This document shows positions 23,385 to 36,733 of a DNA stretch of 64,000 bases, one piece after another; the first letter of the stretch is position 1; every line of letters begins with the position of its first letter. Under the pieces are notes generated by a model that saw only the letters and a list, made by a program, of their open reading frames with translations, was not told the DNA's origin and made no database searches. This DNA is from Drosophila miranda. Its lineage: Eukaryota > Arthropoda > Insecta > Diptera > Drosophilidae. Both the position numbers and the translations under genes were made by a program. The stretch is taken from positions 43,508,624-43,572,623 of the forward strand of contig NW_022881603.1 in the NCBI RefSeq assembly GCF_003369915.1. Direction: 5' to 3'.

Positions 23385-26300
23385 CTACATTCTCAGGTCT
23401 TTGGCGTGGTACACTCCTATGGGACGGCCGTTAAGGTCCTCCAGAGCATACGCGTTCTCTCCTACTGGCTTCACTACCCGGCATCGGATGAATTTGCGCG
23501 CGAACTTGGCATTAAAGCCTTTTCCGAAGTCACTAAGGACAAAATTTCGGCGGAATACCTCTTGTCCCGGCCTCGCGTAAAACACCCGAGCTCGCTGGTT
23601 GTACCTTACCCTACTACGCTCGTATGCCTGATGTAAACTAGCGGGAATCCTCTCTTGGATGAGTTGTCGCTTGTCCTGACCCTCCAGCAGTGATATGTCA
23701 TGCTCGCCGATTGACCGCAGTCGCTTTGCCAGCTTGTAGCATGACCCATGCAAATACATTTGCTGCCCGAAGACTGCAAAGAATGGTGTTACGTCTGTTG
23801 CCTCTTGAACCGAGTTCCTAATAGCCAGTTCTATCTCCGGCAGATGCACATCCCAGTCCCGGTGATCGTCTTCCAGATACGCCCGAATCGCGCTGAGTAC
23901 TGTGCGGAGAATACACTGGCGTCCTCATATGAGTGACTCCGAATGCATCGGTCATCTCCTTAAAAGTTTTCGAGACGAACTGAGCCCCATTGTCCGAGTG
24001 AATCATCTCCGGCACTCCAAACTTGTAAAACACCTCGTGAACGAGGAATCTTACAACTTCCTTTGCTGTGGCCTTGGTCATGGTCTTTAGGAATGTGAAC
24101 TTAGAGAACTGGTCAACTACAATAAATATCCACGCCTGACCGTTCTTTGACCGCTGATATTTGCCCAAAAAATCAATATAAAGTTTTTGGAACGGGCGCT
24201 CAGTGACCACTTCTTGCCCCATCCCGACCTGCATCCGATAATTCGGCGCTTTCGACTCCTTGCACACGGTGCACCGTCGGATATAATCCCGCCCCTCTAT
24301 CGCCATGTTCGGCCAGTAAAACTGCCTACGCAATAAGTGCAAGGTTTTCGCGATTCCTCCGTGCGCTGTCTTCTCTTCCGAATGTGCTTTGTCTATCAAC
24401 GCGGCCGTCAGCGAACTGGGAAACCACAATTTCCAGACGGCGCCCTCCAGTTGATCATCCAATCGTTCAAAGCGCATGCGCTTGAATATCATGCCGTCAA
24501 CAATCTGGAGATCAGGTAAGCGGTCTTGGTTCTCTGTTATTTCCTTTCTTAACTCCTGATATTCTCCAGATTCAAGCTCCACCGTTTCAAAACCCAGGAT
24601 ACTACTCGGATCCACTTCCAGCTCTTCAATACTGCGTGACAATGTATCTGCCACTACATTGTCCGCTCCTTTCCGGTGTTCTATGCCGAAATCGAAGGCC
24701 TGCAGTTGAAGGGACCAACGAGCTAAGCGACCATCCGGGTTCTTCATGGTCATGAGCCATTTGAGACTGGCGTGGTCAGTTATGACTGTAAACGGCATAA
24801 GCTCTACGTACGGACGGAACTTAAGGATCGCCATGAGGGCTGCCAGACACTCCTTCTCTGTCACCGAGTAGTTTTTTTGGTGGCAATTCAGTTTGGCAGA
24901 GAAAAACGCTATGGGCCTCTCGTTCTGCTCGTCATCCCTTTGGAAGAGTACGGCTCCTACTCCATAATGTGAGGCGTCGCACTGTTTGTAGAAGTGCCGC
25001 TTGAAATCCGCGTGTACCAGGACTGGTGCCGAGGTGAGTTCAGCTTTTAGCCCCCCATGGCTCGTTTTGCCTCCTCCGTCAATTTAAACTTTCCATTTCC
25101 CGACTTTTTCAGGGCGTCTGTGAGCGGACCGGCCATCTCAGCATAGTTTTTCATAAAGCGCCGGTACAAGCCCGCAGTTCCCAGGAAACTACGCAATTCT
25201 CGAACAGATCGCGGCTCGGGAATGCGCAAAATGGCCGACACACGATCCGGATCCATCCTCAGCGCTCCTCCTCCCACTATAAATCCCAGGTATTTAATGT
25301 TTTTATAGCAAAAATGAGATTTGCTCAGCCCTATCGTTAAATTTGCTTCTCGTAGACGCTCGGCAAACTGTCGCAGAATCTTCACGTGCGTTTGGAAGTC
25401 CTCAGCTATAATCAGCAAGTCGTCGAGATACGCATAGACGTTTGAACGCATCTTAACCGGAATCACCTTATCGACCAGTCTACAGAGGCGTTGTGCGGCG
25501 TTGCAGAGGCCAAAGGGCATCATACGTAACTGGTACAGAGGCCGTCCCGGCACCGTGAACGCCGTATATGGTCGACTCTGCTCGTCCAGCTCGATTTGCC
25601 AAAAAGCGAATTTTAAGTCGACGCTGGAGATATATATCGTCTGATCGAGACGCGACAAAATCCCCTCGATGCTAGGAAGTGGGTAAGCGTCCTTGATGGT
25701 TACTTTGTTGAGCTTTCGGGCATCGAGGCAGAAACGATTTTTGCCCGGCCTTCGCACCACGGTGGTACGGTTGCTCCACGGACTATCACTGTACTCGATG
25801 ACTCCCAAAGCCAACATTTTGTCCACCTCACCACACACCACTTCCTGCATCGCTGGCGACAGCGGGTAATGTCGATCCTTCACAGGCTCGGCCTTCTCCA
25901 CCAACTGAATTTTGTGAGTCTCTCTCGACGTCCTCCCCAGGCCTACGGCTTCGAAAGTCAGAAACTCTGCCTTCACCTGATCCAAGGCTTCCCTTTGCTC
26001 TTCTGACAACTCCCATTCTTCCTGCACTATCTCCTTCTCCGGGCCTTCCACATAGTGAGCGACTTGATCAGCCAGCACTTCTTCCACTAATCTGTGAGAT
26101 GCCCCTACTGGACCTTCTCCCATCACCTCAGGAGCCAATGAGAATACCCGCCAAAAGTCTACCCCCAAGTAAATTTCCTGTTCCAAGAACGGGCATACGA
26201 AAAACGTTAATCTTTTTACCTCTCCCTTGTATTTCACCGGTAATTCCACTCGGCCAACGATTGCGCGATCTTCCCCATTCGCTACCTTCACTATAGAAGA

Positions 26301-26789
26301 ATATCGACGAGCCTCCACGCCCAGCTTCTCCAGGAATTCCTGACCATTACACCCTAGCATGCTGTGTGTAGCGCCTGAATCCAACAGGCCTCGCACGGAC
26401 TCGCCCATTATAGAGATTTCTGCGAAAACTCTCGGGTCTTTCTTGCACCAACGCTTTACTGAAGCAATCACCTGCCGCCTCATAGCTCGCCTTTGCTTAA
26501 AACGGGATCTCGCCTTTCTCACCCGCACCGACAGTGCTCGCATACCATTCACTCGTAGTTCAGAAAATATTCTATTTCTGGTTTCTAAATAATTTCTTAA
26601 GCGCTCTTCATATGATAAGTTCCTTAACCTAGCATGCAATTTACGTCTATCTAATTCATTTTTATTTTCTTCTACTTTCTCTGCGCAGGCCTCTTCTGTG
26701 AGCGTGATTCGCCTGCTTGGATCGCACCCCTCTTCACGTTTCCCGCGCAATTCGGACAGGTTGGACAATATGCATCGGGCTTTCCACAC
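23385..26789 (-). pseudogene. Element A copy 2 pol, nearly complete protease-RT, broken RNase H and integrase
   Basis: The first open stretch (26789-25047, 580 codons) spans protease (LLDSGATHSML) and a whole RT: HKIQLVEKAEPVKDRHYPL, RFCLDARKLNKVTIKD, SSVDLKFAFWQI, MPFGLCNAAQRLC, AYLDDLLII. A 1-nt loss in a C-run at about 25053 ends it (MGG-stop). RNase H (TEKECLAALMAIL, FTVITDHASLKWL) and the integrase N-terminus follow to about 23905, where the same 29-bp deletion as in copy 1 removes the segment with the catalytic Glu. The remainder is open to 23385. The sequence at the start of this stretch is open by frame, not a true start; synthesis would need frameshifting from gag. Confidence 0.86.
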
Positions 26790-28233
26790 CGGTAGCAGAA
26801 AATTCGCCTCTCCGATGCCATACAGTCCCTAAAGCCATGATCGGTCTGCCCGCAGTTCCAGCAAATCAACTTCTGTGGAACACGCTGTGTCGCTTGCGCT
26901 TCCTCAATGACCTCTGCCTCTTCATCGCTAATCGACCGAACCTGCGCGACCTCGCTGACGTTCGCATTCGCCCCGCGACCATAGTTTGTGGCTTTGGGTG
27001 CTCCTCGCCACGAAGATCGAGCCTTCCTCTTCAGATGTGCCTCTATTTCCACGCACTCATCCCGCAGTTGCTCTAAGGAATAAACCCGTAAGCCGTAGAC
27101 GAAACTCGCTATCTCATCTGTGAGTGCCTTTTTGACGATTTTTACCATCTCCTTTTCAGGTGGTGGCATTTCCAACCTCGACGCGAGCTTTCTCATGACA
27201 TGGAAAAAGTCTTCCACACTCTCGTTTGACCGCTGCATTCTTTCTCGCAGTTCTCTCATGCGGTCGAACTCGGACGCCGTGCCTCGGAACCGAGCAATTA
27301 AGTCGCCCCTTAGTTCCTGCTAAACACCCCGCCATGATCACGGATGTACTGCCAGTACCATTCCCGCGCGTTTCCTGTAACCAGGTGATGAAATCCCTTT
27401 AGAACTTCATCCCACGGACAGCGGCATTGGGCTTGTAGGAATTCAATTCGGAACACAAAATCCTCGACTGTCAATTTGTTGCTGTCTCCGTCGAACGTCA
27501 CGTCCCATTTTTCGACTCGGCCCCACCGTGGCCAAGGTCTATAACCCGGGGGATTTGGATGCGGATCTTCTCGAGGAATCCCACCAGCTCTCCTACCCTC
27601 GCCACGACCCTGACCCGAGTGTCTGAGTGCTATCGGGTTTCGCCAAATTCGCGCTTGATGCCCACCCCGTTGATGCTGCTCACTGGATGCGGTCGGTCCT
27701 ACTCCTGAAGACGGTTCCGGACCAATACCACCTCGCCCCGAGCGAGCCAAAAATGGTTTTGGTGGCGGAATCGGCGCATCAGTCGTGCTAGACGGCTTCC
27801 TTTTCGGGATTGCTCCTCGATACTCCTGCTCGTGGTGAACCTCCTCCCGCTGCGGTTCCTTCTGCTGCTGCAGCTGTCTAACCGGCTGGAGTACCTCGTT
27901 GAGTTGGTGCATCATCTCGATAAACCCCTTACGCAACTCCTCCTGCACCACCCGACTAATCGAGTCAGTGTTCGCTGCCCTGTGTGTCGCATGAGCCTGA
28001 GCCAACGATACGTTGACTGCTGATGCCAGTTCGGAATCAAGCGTGGGTGTAGGATCGGACATTGGCCATTCTTCTGACCTGGCCTGGACCGGTGTTCTTG
28101 GCAACCCACCCACAGCTCCAAGTTCCTCCCGATCTAGATCAAACATCGCCCCTGACACTTCTCCTATCTGGTCCACTGTTTTGTTTACGCGTGATCGCGT
28201 ATGATACTGTCGACTACCCCTTTCTTGTGGCAT
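26672..28233 (-). pseudogene. Element A copy 2 gag, single frameshift
   Basis: The frame from 28233 has a Ser/Arg-rich N-terminus, a Gln-rich part (QPVRQLQQQKEPQ), a Pro/Arg/Gly-rich linker and the capsid-like EWYWQYIRDHGG. There a 1-nt loss (about 27325) makes it end at 27310. The second frame (27259-26672) has VEDFFHVMRKLASRLEMPP and both zinc knuckles. The overlap with pol is preserved (26672 against 26789). Confidence 0.83.
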
Positions 28234-29430
28234 CTGCACCGAGCAACACCAATATTACAAAAAAAAAAAGGGAAACTCCTAAACTAAGATAATATATATA
28301 AATAAAGAAATAAATACCCAAAGAAATAACTAGTAAGAATAAATAACACCACGCTTCGGACCAATAAATACTCCGATAAATAAATAAATAAATACCGATA
28401 TAAAAATTGCGCCAACTAGCGCCGTTAACGAGATATATGCAATTAAATATTTGAATAAATAAATAATAACATACATGTACCATATATTCGATCGACACCT
28501 AAGACACTCAAACTTCAAACACATTCAACACAACACAAAACCTAACAACAAAAATTCCTAACAGTTCTTCTTCTTCTTACAAGATTCATTAAGAGGGGGA
28601 CACGTGACTAGCCGGGACCAGCAACCGCTCCAGTTTGTGCGCTCCACTTGACAGTCGCCCTACGGATATCCTACAATTACGAACACCACCTTTGTGTGGC
28701 CTGTCATCTACTCTAGTCATCGCTCTAAGCGATGGCCGATAAACGAGAAGCCTCACGGTGCATGAGCTCACTTTGCTTGTGATTTGTTCCTGTCATCCAT
28801 CATACCGATCTGCCATGACAACAGATGCATCGCGGGTTGTCTTTACGACTCCCGGGCCACCTACTCCTCACCACCTCTCGGCAGACAGACAACAGGTTCA
28901 AAAACACGAAAGCGGCTTTGTTTTAAACAAACAGGTGCGAAACTACAATGAACATTTACCTACATGACTTACTCTAACTTATTCCAATATCACATTCCAT
29001 CACAGATTTATTCGATATCACAGTCCACCAGGCAATGTGTCCGTCGCAAACTCCCTGTCCATTTTTTTGTTGAACGGCAGTGACTTACGTTCACTTGCGA
29101 CATCGAATAGCGACAAAATGTTCAACTGTAATTCGTAAGTCCCTATCACAAATTTTATATATCCGTTGACTGCCTCCGTCTATCCATCCCTAGCATCAAT
29201 CACCCCGCGCCATTAAGGACCAGCTTTACGCTCACCTTAAGCCTGCAGCAGTGACTTCTGCCGGGACAGCTAAACTGCACTTCGCGAGCTGTCGTCTTCT
29301 CCACTAAATTTATTATTTTTTTTCATTCCCCTCATCTGCCTTTACCAGCCCGAGTGACATTTCTTGTAATACCACCCGAACCTGCGTCAGTCCAGATGCA
29401 TGCGAATTCGAAAATAAATTGGGCGCCATT
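28234..29430 (-). other. Element A copy 2 leader (5' UTR) with primer-binding site
   Basis: Same about 1.2-kb noncoding leader as in copy 1. PBS TGGCGCCCAAT on the minus strand starts at 29428, two bases from the LTR3 edge. No extra ORF of substance. Confidence 0.7.
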
Positions 29431-31039
29431 TGTTACACTTGGCTTGTTTCCCAGAGGGCAATGTCGGCTAGCTGTCGACCCCAGGGCTGGGTAGTTCCCC
29501 TTGCCCGCCAAATGTAGACAAAAAAAGGAGACATACTACTTCTCGGGACATCAAAACTAACAACAACAAAGAAAATCATAAACAGACGGCTATCAAGTGG
29601 GTGAAGCTTGGGTGTTATCACTTCGCGCGCCCGCCCTACCTGTGACCAAACACAACGTTCATTTTGGCCACCCTCTGCTGGAACGGTAACGGCTGGCCTA
29701 ATCCATGGCTTACGCCACGCGTCCTCCCTCTATTTTAAATTTAATGCATCATGCTTCAATATATATCCAAGCTTTAATAATCGTAAATTGACAATTTCAT
29801 CTTTCTCATTAATAAATAGCTATACTCAAAATTATCACTAACCACTAAGAAACACCAAAACGTTCGACACAAAGGCAAACAAGGAAATAACTGCTGAAAT
29901 TTCGTTCAACCAACAGGGATACCCTCACCCACACGTAATGGAATATGTGTAGATGAGTGGATCCAGTTTTACGGGAGTTAATTTAACTCGGGCCCCTACG
30001 GAGACTTAACCTACCAAGAGCTCTTGTTAAGGGTCCCCGGGACATAAACAATAAACAATATTTTTCCACAAATCGCTCGACCAAATACGGTGGACTGATG
30101 GGACCCCCGCGTCACCCACTAAGGGTTAATCTTCTGGCACTGAACAGCTGATCGCAGATTTAGGTTCGTGAAAGGTGTTGGTGTTTTTTACATATTTTTT
30201 TTCAATGGCCAAGATTTTACGTTAAACGGTTTAAGCTAATACTAATTACTAAATAAAGGACAACACACGGAACAAAATAACATTTAATGTGGAACGGTGT
30301 TTGGAGTGCGGATTATGTTTTTTTTCTTTAAGTTCAAACGACGTGGGCGATCGCTGGCCGTGGCCGGTCAGCCCTAAATTTATATGTGTGCGCGTGTGTG
30401 TGTGTGAATAGGGTTTCGGGGTTTTTACTTGGTGAATGAGACCAAACCTGTGGCACGCACTGGAAGGCGATGCAACGATCGTGCGGTGTGGCTAGAATCG
30501 CCCTGGCAGCTAAATCGTCCTCTTCCACCCTCCCCCTTCACACGTCCCGCGCTACTTGGCTCACACACGCGCAACTGGAACGAACTCACTCAGGTTCCGT
30601 TGGGCAGTCTTCTTCTCTGCAGTCGACTTTCTCGAACTCCAGTGTCCCTCTCCAGGAAACCTTCTGGCCCGGTTCTGGTGGCTATATTCCTTGCCGGCTG
30701 TTAGTAAAATTTTCTGCATTACAACCTATTTTATCGCCCGCCTTTTCTGTACTCACTTCAAACTTTCTGTTTTAAGCACAAAATTTCAAATTTCGACGTT
30801 ACTCCGTCCACGCTCCACGATTTCCATAACCCAATCCACGTTTTCTAATATCTTCACTCCTATTTATCCCTTTTTCCCTTACTAATACATATAACTAATC
30901 CTATTCTCTTCCTTATATCCCCAGTAACGGCTCCAGCTCCACCCGATGTCCCAATACACCATCGAGCCTCCCTGGACTTCCGCTAGATGGCGCGTCGCCC
31001 TCAGCCCTGGCCACCTATCGTTCAGGTGGGACTGGAACA
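29431..31039 (-). repeat. Element A LTR3, complete, without LINE
   Basis: 1609 bp, TGTTACAC...GGAACA. At the LINE site it reads aaatttatat directly into gtgtgcgcgtg (about 30380-30395). It lacks the 14 bp aggtccgtgtatac present beside the LINEs in LTR1, 2 and 4. It is therefore not a simple pre-insertion allele of those LTRs. Confidence 0.88.
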
Positions 31040-31177
31040 CCACCACGAGTATGTCGTCAGTCCCAGGAGGGACAACATACGCGTGGGCATGCCCACCGGA
31101 TTCCGGAACACTATTGAGCACACGCCGGCGTGCCCTGCATTCTTCTGCCGCGCCCAACGTAGGCCACACACACCTCA

Positions 31178-34100
31178 CTACATTCTCAGGTCTTTGGCGT
31201 GGTACACTCCTATGGGACGGCCGTTAAGGTCCTCCAGAGCATACGCGTTCTCTCCTACTGGCTTCACTACCCGGCATCGGATGAATTTGCGCGCGAACTT
31301 GGCATTAAAGCCTTTTCCGAAGTCACTAAGGACAAAATTTCGGCGGAATACCTCTTGTCCCGGCCTCGCGTAAAACACCCGAGCTCGCTGGTTGTACCTT
31401 ACCCTACTACGCTCGTATGCCTGATGTAAACTAGCGCGAATCCTCTCTTGGATGAGTTGTCGCTTGTCCTGACCCTCCAGCAGTGATATGTCATGCTCGC
31501 CGATTGACCGCAGTCGCTTTGCCAGCTTGTAGCATGACCCATGCAAATACATTTGCTGCCCGAAGACTGCAAAGAATGGTGTTACGTCTGTTGCCTCTTG
31601 AACCGAGTTCCTAATAGCCAGTTCTATCTCCGGCAGATGCACATCCCAGTCCCGGTGATCGTCTTCCAGATACGCCCGAATCGCGCTGAGTACTGTGCGA
31701 TTCACGCGTTCGGCTGCGTTACTCTGCGGAGAATACACTGGCGTCCTCATATGAGTGACTCCGAATGCATCGGTCATCTCCTTAAAAGTTTTCGAGACGA
31801 ACTGAGCCCCATTGTCCGAGTGAATCATCTCCGGCACTCCAAACTTGTAAAACACCTCGTGAACGAGGAATCTTACAACTTCCTTTGCTGTGGCCTTGGT
31901 CATGGTCTTTAGGAATGTGAACTTAGAGAACTGGTCAACTACAATAAATATCCACGCCTGACCGTTCTTTGACCGCTGATATTTGCCCAAAAAATCAATA
32001 TAAAGTTTTTGGAACGGGCGCTCAGTGAACACTTCTTGCCCCATCCCGACCTGCATCCGATAATTCGGCGCTTTCGACTCCTTGCACACGGTGCACCGTC
32101 GGATATAATCCCGCACCTCTATCGCCATGTTCGGCCAGTAAAACTGCCTACGCAATAAGTGCAAGGTTTTCGCGATTCCTCCGTGCGCTGTCTTCTCTTC
32201 CGAATGTGCTTTGTCTATCAACGCGGCCGTCAGCGAACTCGGAACCCACAATTTCCTGACGGCGCCCTCCAGTTGATCATCCAATCGTTCAAAGCGCATG
32301 CGCTTGAATATCATGCCGTCAACAATCTGGAGATCAGGTAAGCGGTCTTGGTTCTCTGTTATTTCCTTCCTTAACTCCTGATATTCTCCAGATTCAAACT
32401 CCACCGTTTCAAAACCCAGGATACTACTCGGATCCACTTCCAGCTCTTCAATACTGCGTGACAATGTATCTGCCACTACATTGTCCGCTCCTTTCCGGTG
32501 TTCTATGCCGAAATCGAAGGCCTGCAGTTGAAGGGACCAACGAGCTAAGCGACCATCCAGGTTCTTCATGGTCATGAGCCATTTGAGACTGGCGTGGTCA
32601 GTTATGACTGTAAACGGCATAAGCTCTACGTACGGACGGAACTTAAGGATCGCCATGAGGGCTGCCAGACACTCCTTCTCTGTCACCGAGTAGTTTTTTT
32701 GGTGGCAATTCAGTTTGGCAGAGAAAAACGCTATGGGCCTCTCGTTCTGCCCGTCATCCCTTTGGAAGAGTACGGCTCCTACTCCATAATGTGAGGCGTC
32801 GCACTGTATGTAGAAGTGCCGCTTGAAATCCGCGTGTACCAGGACTGGTGCCGAGGTGAGTGCAGCTTTTAGCTCCCCCATGGCTCGTTTTGCCTCCTCC
32901 GTCAATTTAAACTTTCCATTTCCCGACTTTTTCAGGGCGTCTGTGAGCGGACCGGCCATCTCAGCATAGTTTTTCATAAAGCGCCGGTACCAGCCCGCAG
33001 TTCCCAGGAAACTACGCAATTCTCGAACAGATCGCGGCTCGGGAATGCGCAAAATGGCCGACACACGATCCGGATCCATCTTCAGCGCTCCTCCTCCCAA
33101 TATAAATCCCAGGTATTTAATGTTTTTATAGCAAAAATGAGATTTGCTCAGCCCTATCGTTAAATTTGCTTCTCGTAGACGCTCGGCAACCTGTCGCAGA
33201 ATCTTCACGTGCGTTTGGAAGTCCTCAGCTATAATCAGCAAGTCGTCGAGCTACGCATAGACGTTTGAACGCATCTTAACCGGAATCACCTTATCGACCA
33301 GTCTACATAGGCGTTGTGCGGCGTTGCAGAGGCCAAAGGGCATCATACGTAACTGGTACAGAGGCCGTCCCGGCACCGTGAACGCCGTATATGGTCGACT
33401 CTGCTCGTCCAGCTCGATTTGCCAAAAAGCGAATTTTAAGTCGACGCTGAGATATATATCGTCTGATCGAGACGCGACAAAATCCCCTCGATGCTAGGAA
33501 GTGGGTAAGCGTCCTTGATGGTTACTTTGTTGAGCTTTCGGGCATCGAGGCAGAAACGATTTTTGCCCGGCCTTCGCACCACGGTGGTACGGTTGCTCCA
33601 CGGACTATCACTGTACTCGATGACTCCCAAAGCCAACATTTTGTCCACCTCACCACACACCACTTCCTGCATCGCTGGCGACAGCGGTTAATGTCGATCC
33701 TTCACAGGCTCGGCCTTCTCCACCAACTGAATTTTGTGAGTCTCTCTCGACGTCCTCCCCAGGCCTACGGCTTCGAAAGTCAGAAACTCTGCCTTCACCT
33801 GATCCAAGGCTGCCCTTTGCTCTTCTGACAACTCCCATTCTTCCTGCACTATCTCCTTCTCCGGGCCTTTCACATAGTGAGCGACTTGATTTTCCAGCAC
33901 TTCTTCCACTAATCTGTGAGATGCCCCTACTGGACCTTCTCCCATCACCTCAGGAGCCAATGAGAATACACGCCAAAAGTCTACCCCTAAGTAAATTTCC
34001 TGTTCCAAGAACGGGCATACGAAAAACGTTAATCTTTTTACCTCTCCCTTGTATTTCCCCGGTAATTCCACTCGGCCAACGATTGCGCGATCTTCCCCAT

Positions 34101-34611
34101 TCGCTACCTTCACTATAGAAGAATATCGACGAGCCTCCACGCCCAGCTTCTCCAGGAATTCCTGACCATTACACCCTAGCATGCTGTGTGTAGCGCCTGA
34201 ATCCAACAGGCCTAGCACGGACTCGCCCATTATAGAGATTTCTGCGAAAACTCTCGGGTCTTTCTTGCACCAACGCTTTACTGAAGCAATCACCTGCCGC
34301 CTCATAGCTCGCCTTTGCTTAAAACGGGATCTCGCCTTTCTCACCTGCACCGACAGTGCTCGCATACCATTCACTCGTAGTTCAGAAAATATTCTATTTC
34401 TGGTTTCTAAATAATTTCTTAAGCGCTCTTCATATGATAAGTTCCTTAACCTAGCATGCAATTTACGTCTATCTAATTCATTTTTATTTTCTTCTACTTT
34501 CTCTGCGCAGGCCCCTTCTGTAAGCGTGATTCGCCTGCTTGGATCGCACCCCTCTTCACGTTTCCCGCGCAATTCGGACAGGTTGGACAATATGCATCGG
34601 GCTTTCCACAC
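31178..34611 (-). pseudogene. Element A copy 3 pol, RT dead, RNase H-integrase intact
   Basis: The open stretch 33241-31178 (687 codons) covers the end of RT, RNase H and a full integrase: zinc-binding H-H-C-C (RRCTVCKESK), LYIDFLGKY, IHSDNGAQFVSKTF, and SNAAERVNR with the catalytic Glu. It has the 29 bp (31700-31728) absent from copies 1 and 2. Upstream, the Tyr codon of the YLDD catalytic box is TAG (33253-33251). A 1-nt loss at about 33450 shifts the RT palm, and a TAA (33690-33688) sits just after VKDRH. The protease stretch (34611-33688) is open. Its lesions differ from those of copies 1 and 2. Confidence 0.87.
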
Positions 34612-35926
34612 CGGTAGCAGAAAATTCGCCTCTCCGATGCCATACAGTCCCTAAAGCCATGATCGGTCTGCCCGCAGTTCCAGCAAATCAACTTCTGTGG
34701 AACACGCTGTGTCGCTTGCGCTTCCTCAATGACCTCTGCCTCTTCATCGCTAATCGACCGAACCTGCGCGACCTCGCTGACGTTCGCATTCGCCCCGCGA
34801 CCATAGTTTGTGGCTTTGGGTGCTCCTCGCCACGAAGATCGAGCCTTCCTCTTCTGATGTGCCTCTATTTCCACGCACTCATCCCGCAGTTGCTCTAAGG
34901 AATAAACCCGTAAGCCGTAGACGAAACTCGCTATCTCATCTGTGAGTGCCTTTTTGACGATTTTTACCATCTCCTTTTCAGGTGGTGGCATCTCCAACCT
35001 CGACGCGAGCTTTCTCATGACATGGAAAAAGTCTTCCACACTCTCGTTTGACCGCTGTATTCTTTCTCGCAGTTCTCTCATGCGGTCGAACTCGGACGCC
35101 GTGCCTCGGAAACGAGCAATTAAGTCGCCCCTTAGTTCCTGATAAACACCACCGCCATGATCACGGATGTACTGCCAGTACCATTCCCGCGCGTTTCCTG
35201 TAACCAGGTGATGAAATCCCTTTAGAACTTCATCCCACGGCCAGCGGCATTGGGCTTGTAGGAATTCAATTCGGAACACAAAATCCTCGACTGTCATTTT
35301 GTTGCTGTCTCCGTCGAACGTCACGTCCCATTTTTCGACTCGGCCCCACCGTGGCCAAGGTCTATAACCCGGGGGATTTGGATGCGGATCTTCTCGAGGA
35401 ATCCCACCAGCTCTCCTACCCTCGCCACGACCCTGACCCGAGTGTCTGAGTGCTATCGGGTTTCGCCAAATTCGCGCTTGATGCCCACCCCGTTGATGCT
35501 GCTCACTGGATGCGGTCGGTCCTACTCCTGAAGACGGTTCCGGACCAATACCACCTCGCCCCGAGCGAGCCAAAAATAGTTTTGGTGGCGGAATCGGCGC
35601 ATCAGTCGTGCTAGACGGCTTCCTTTTCGGGATTGCTCCTCGATACTCCTGCTCGTGGTGAACCTCCTCCCGCTGCGGTTCCTTCTGCTGCTGCAGCTGT
35701 CTTACCGGCTGGAGTACCTCGTTGAGTTGGTGCATCATCTCGATAAACCCCTTACGCAACTCCTCCTGCAACACCCGACTAATCGAGTCAGTGTTCGCTG
35801 CCCTGTGTGTCGCATGAGCCTGAGCCAACGATACGTTGACTGCTGATGCCAGTTCGGAAGCAAGCGTGGGTGTAGGATCGGACATTGGCCATTCTTCTGA
35901 CCTGGCCTGGACCGGTGTTCTTGGCA
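34494..35926 (-). pseudogene. Element A copy 3 gag, open but N-terminally deleted
   Basis: About 477 codons open from PRTPVQARSEEWP to both zinc knuckles (CWNCGQTDHGFRDC), the longest uninterrupted gag of the three. The N-terminal about 45 residues, the leader, PBS and the start of LTR4 are gone: gag joins LTR sequence directly at about 35926. Without leader and PBS it could not be packaged or primed. Confidence 0.82.
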
Positions 35927-36733
35927 ACACACCACACTTCGCGCCCCCGCCCTACCTGTGACCAAACACAACGTTCATTTTGGCCACCCTCTGCTGGAAC
36001 GGTAACGGCTGGCCTAATCCATGGCTTACGCCACGCGTCCTCCCACTATTTTAAATTTAATGCATCATGCTTCAATATAAATTGACAATTTCATCTTTCT
36101 CATTAATAAATAGCTGTAAATTGACAATTTCATCTTTCTCATTAATAAATAGCTATACTCAAAATTATCACTAACCACTAAGAAACACCAAAACGTTCGA
36201 CACAAAGGCAAACAAGGAAATAACTGCTGAAATTTCGTTCAACCAACAGGGATACCCTCACCCACACGTAATGGAATATGTGTAGATGAGTGGATCCAGT
36301 TTTACGGGAGTTAATTTAACTCGGGCCACTACGGAGACTTAACCTACCAAGAGCTCTTGTTAAGGGTCCCCGGGACATAAACAATAAACAATATTTTTCC
36401 ACAAATCGCTCGACCAAATACGGTGGACTGATGGGACCCCCGCGTCACCCACTAAGGGTTAATCTTCTGGCACTGAACAGCTGATCGCAGATTTAGGTTC
36501 GTGAAAGGTGTTGGTGTTTTTTACATATTTTTTTTCAATGGCCAAGATTTTACGTTAAACGGTTTAAGCTAACACTAATTACTAAATAAAGGACAACACA
36601 CGGAACAAAATAACATTTAATGTGGAACGGTGTTTGGAGTGCGGATTATGTTTTTTTTCTTTAAGTTCAAACGACGTGGGCGATCGCTGGCCGTGGCCGG
36701 TCAGCCCTAAATTTATATAGGTCCGTGTATACG

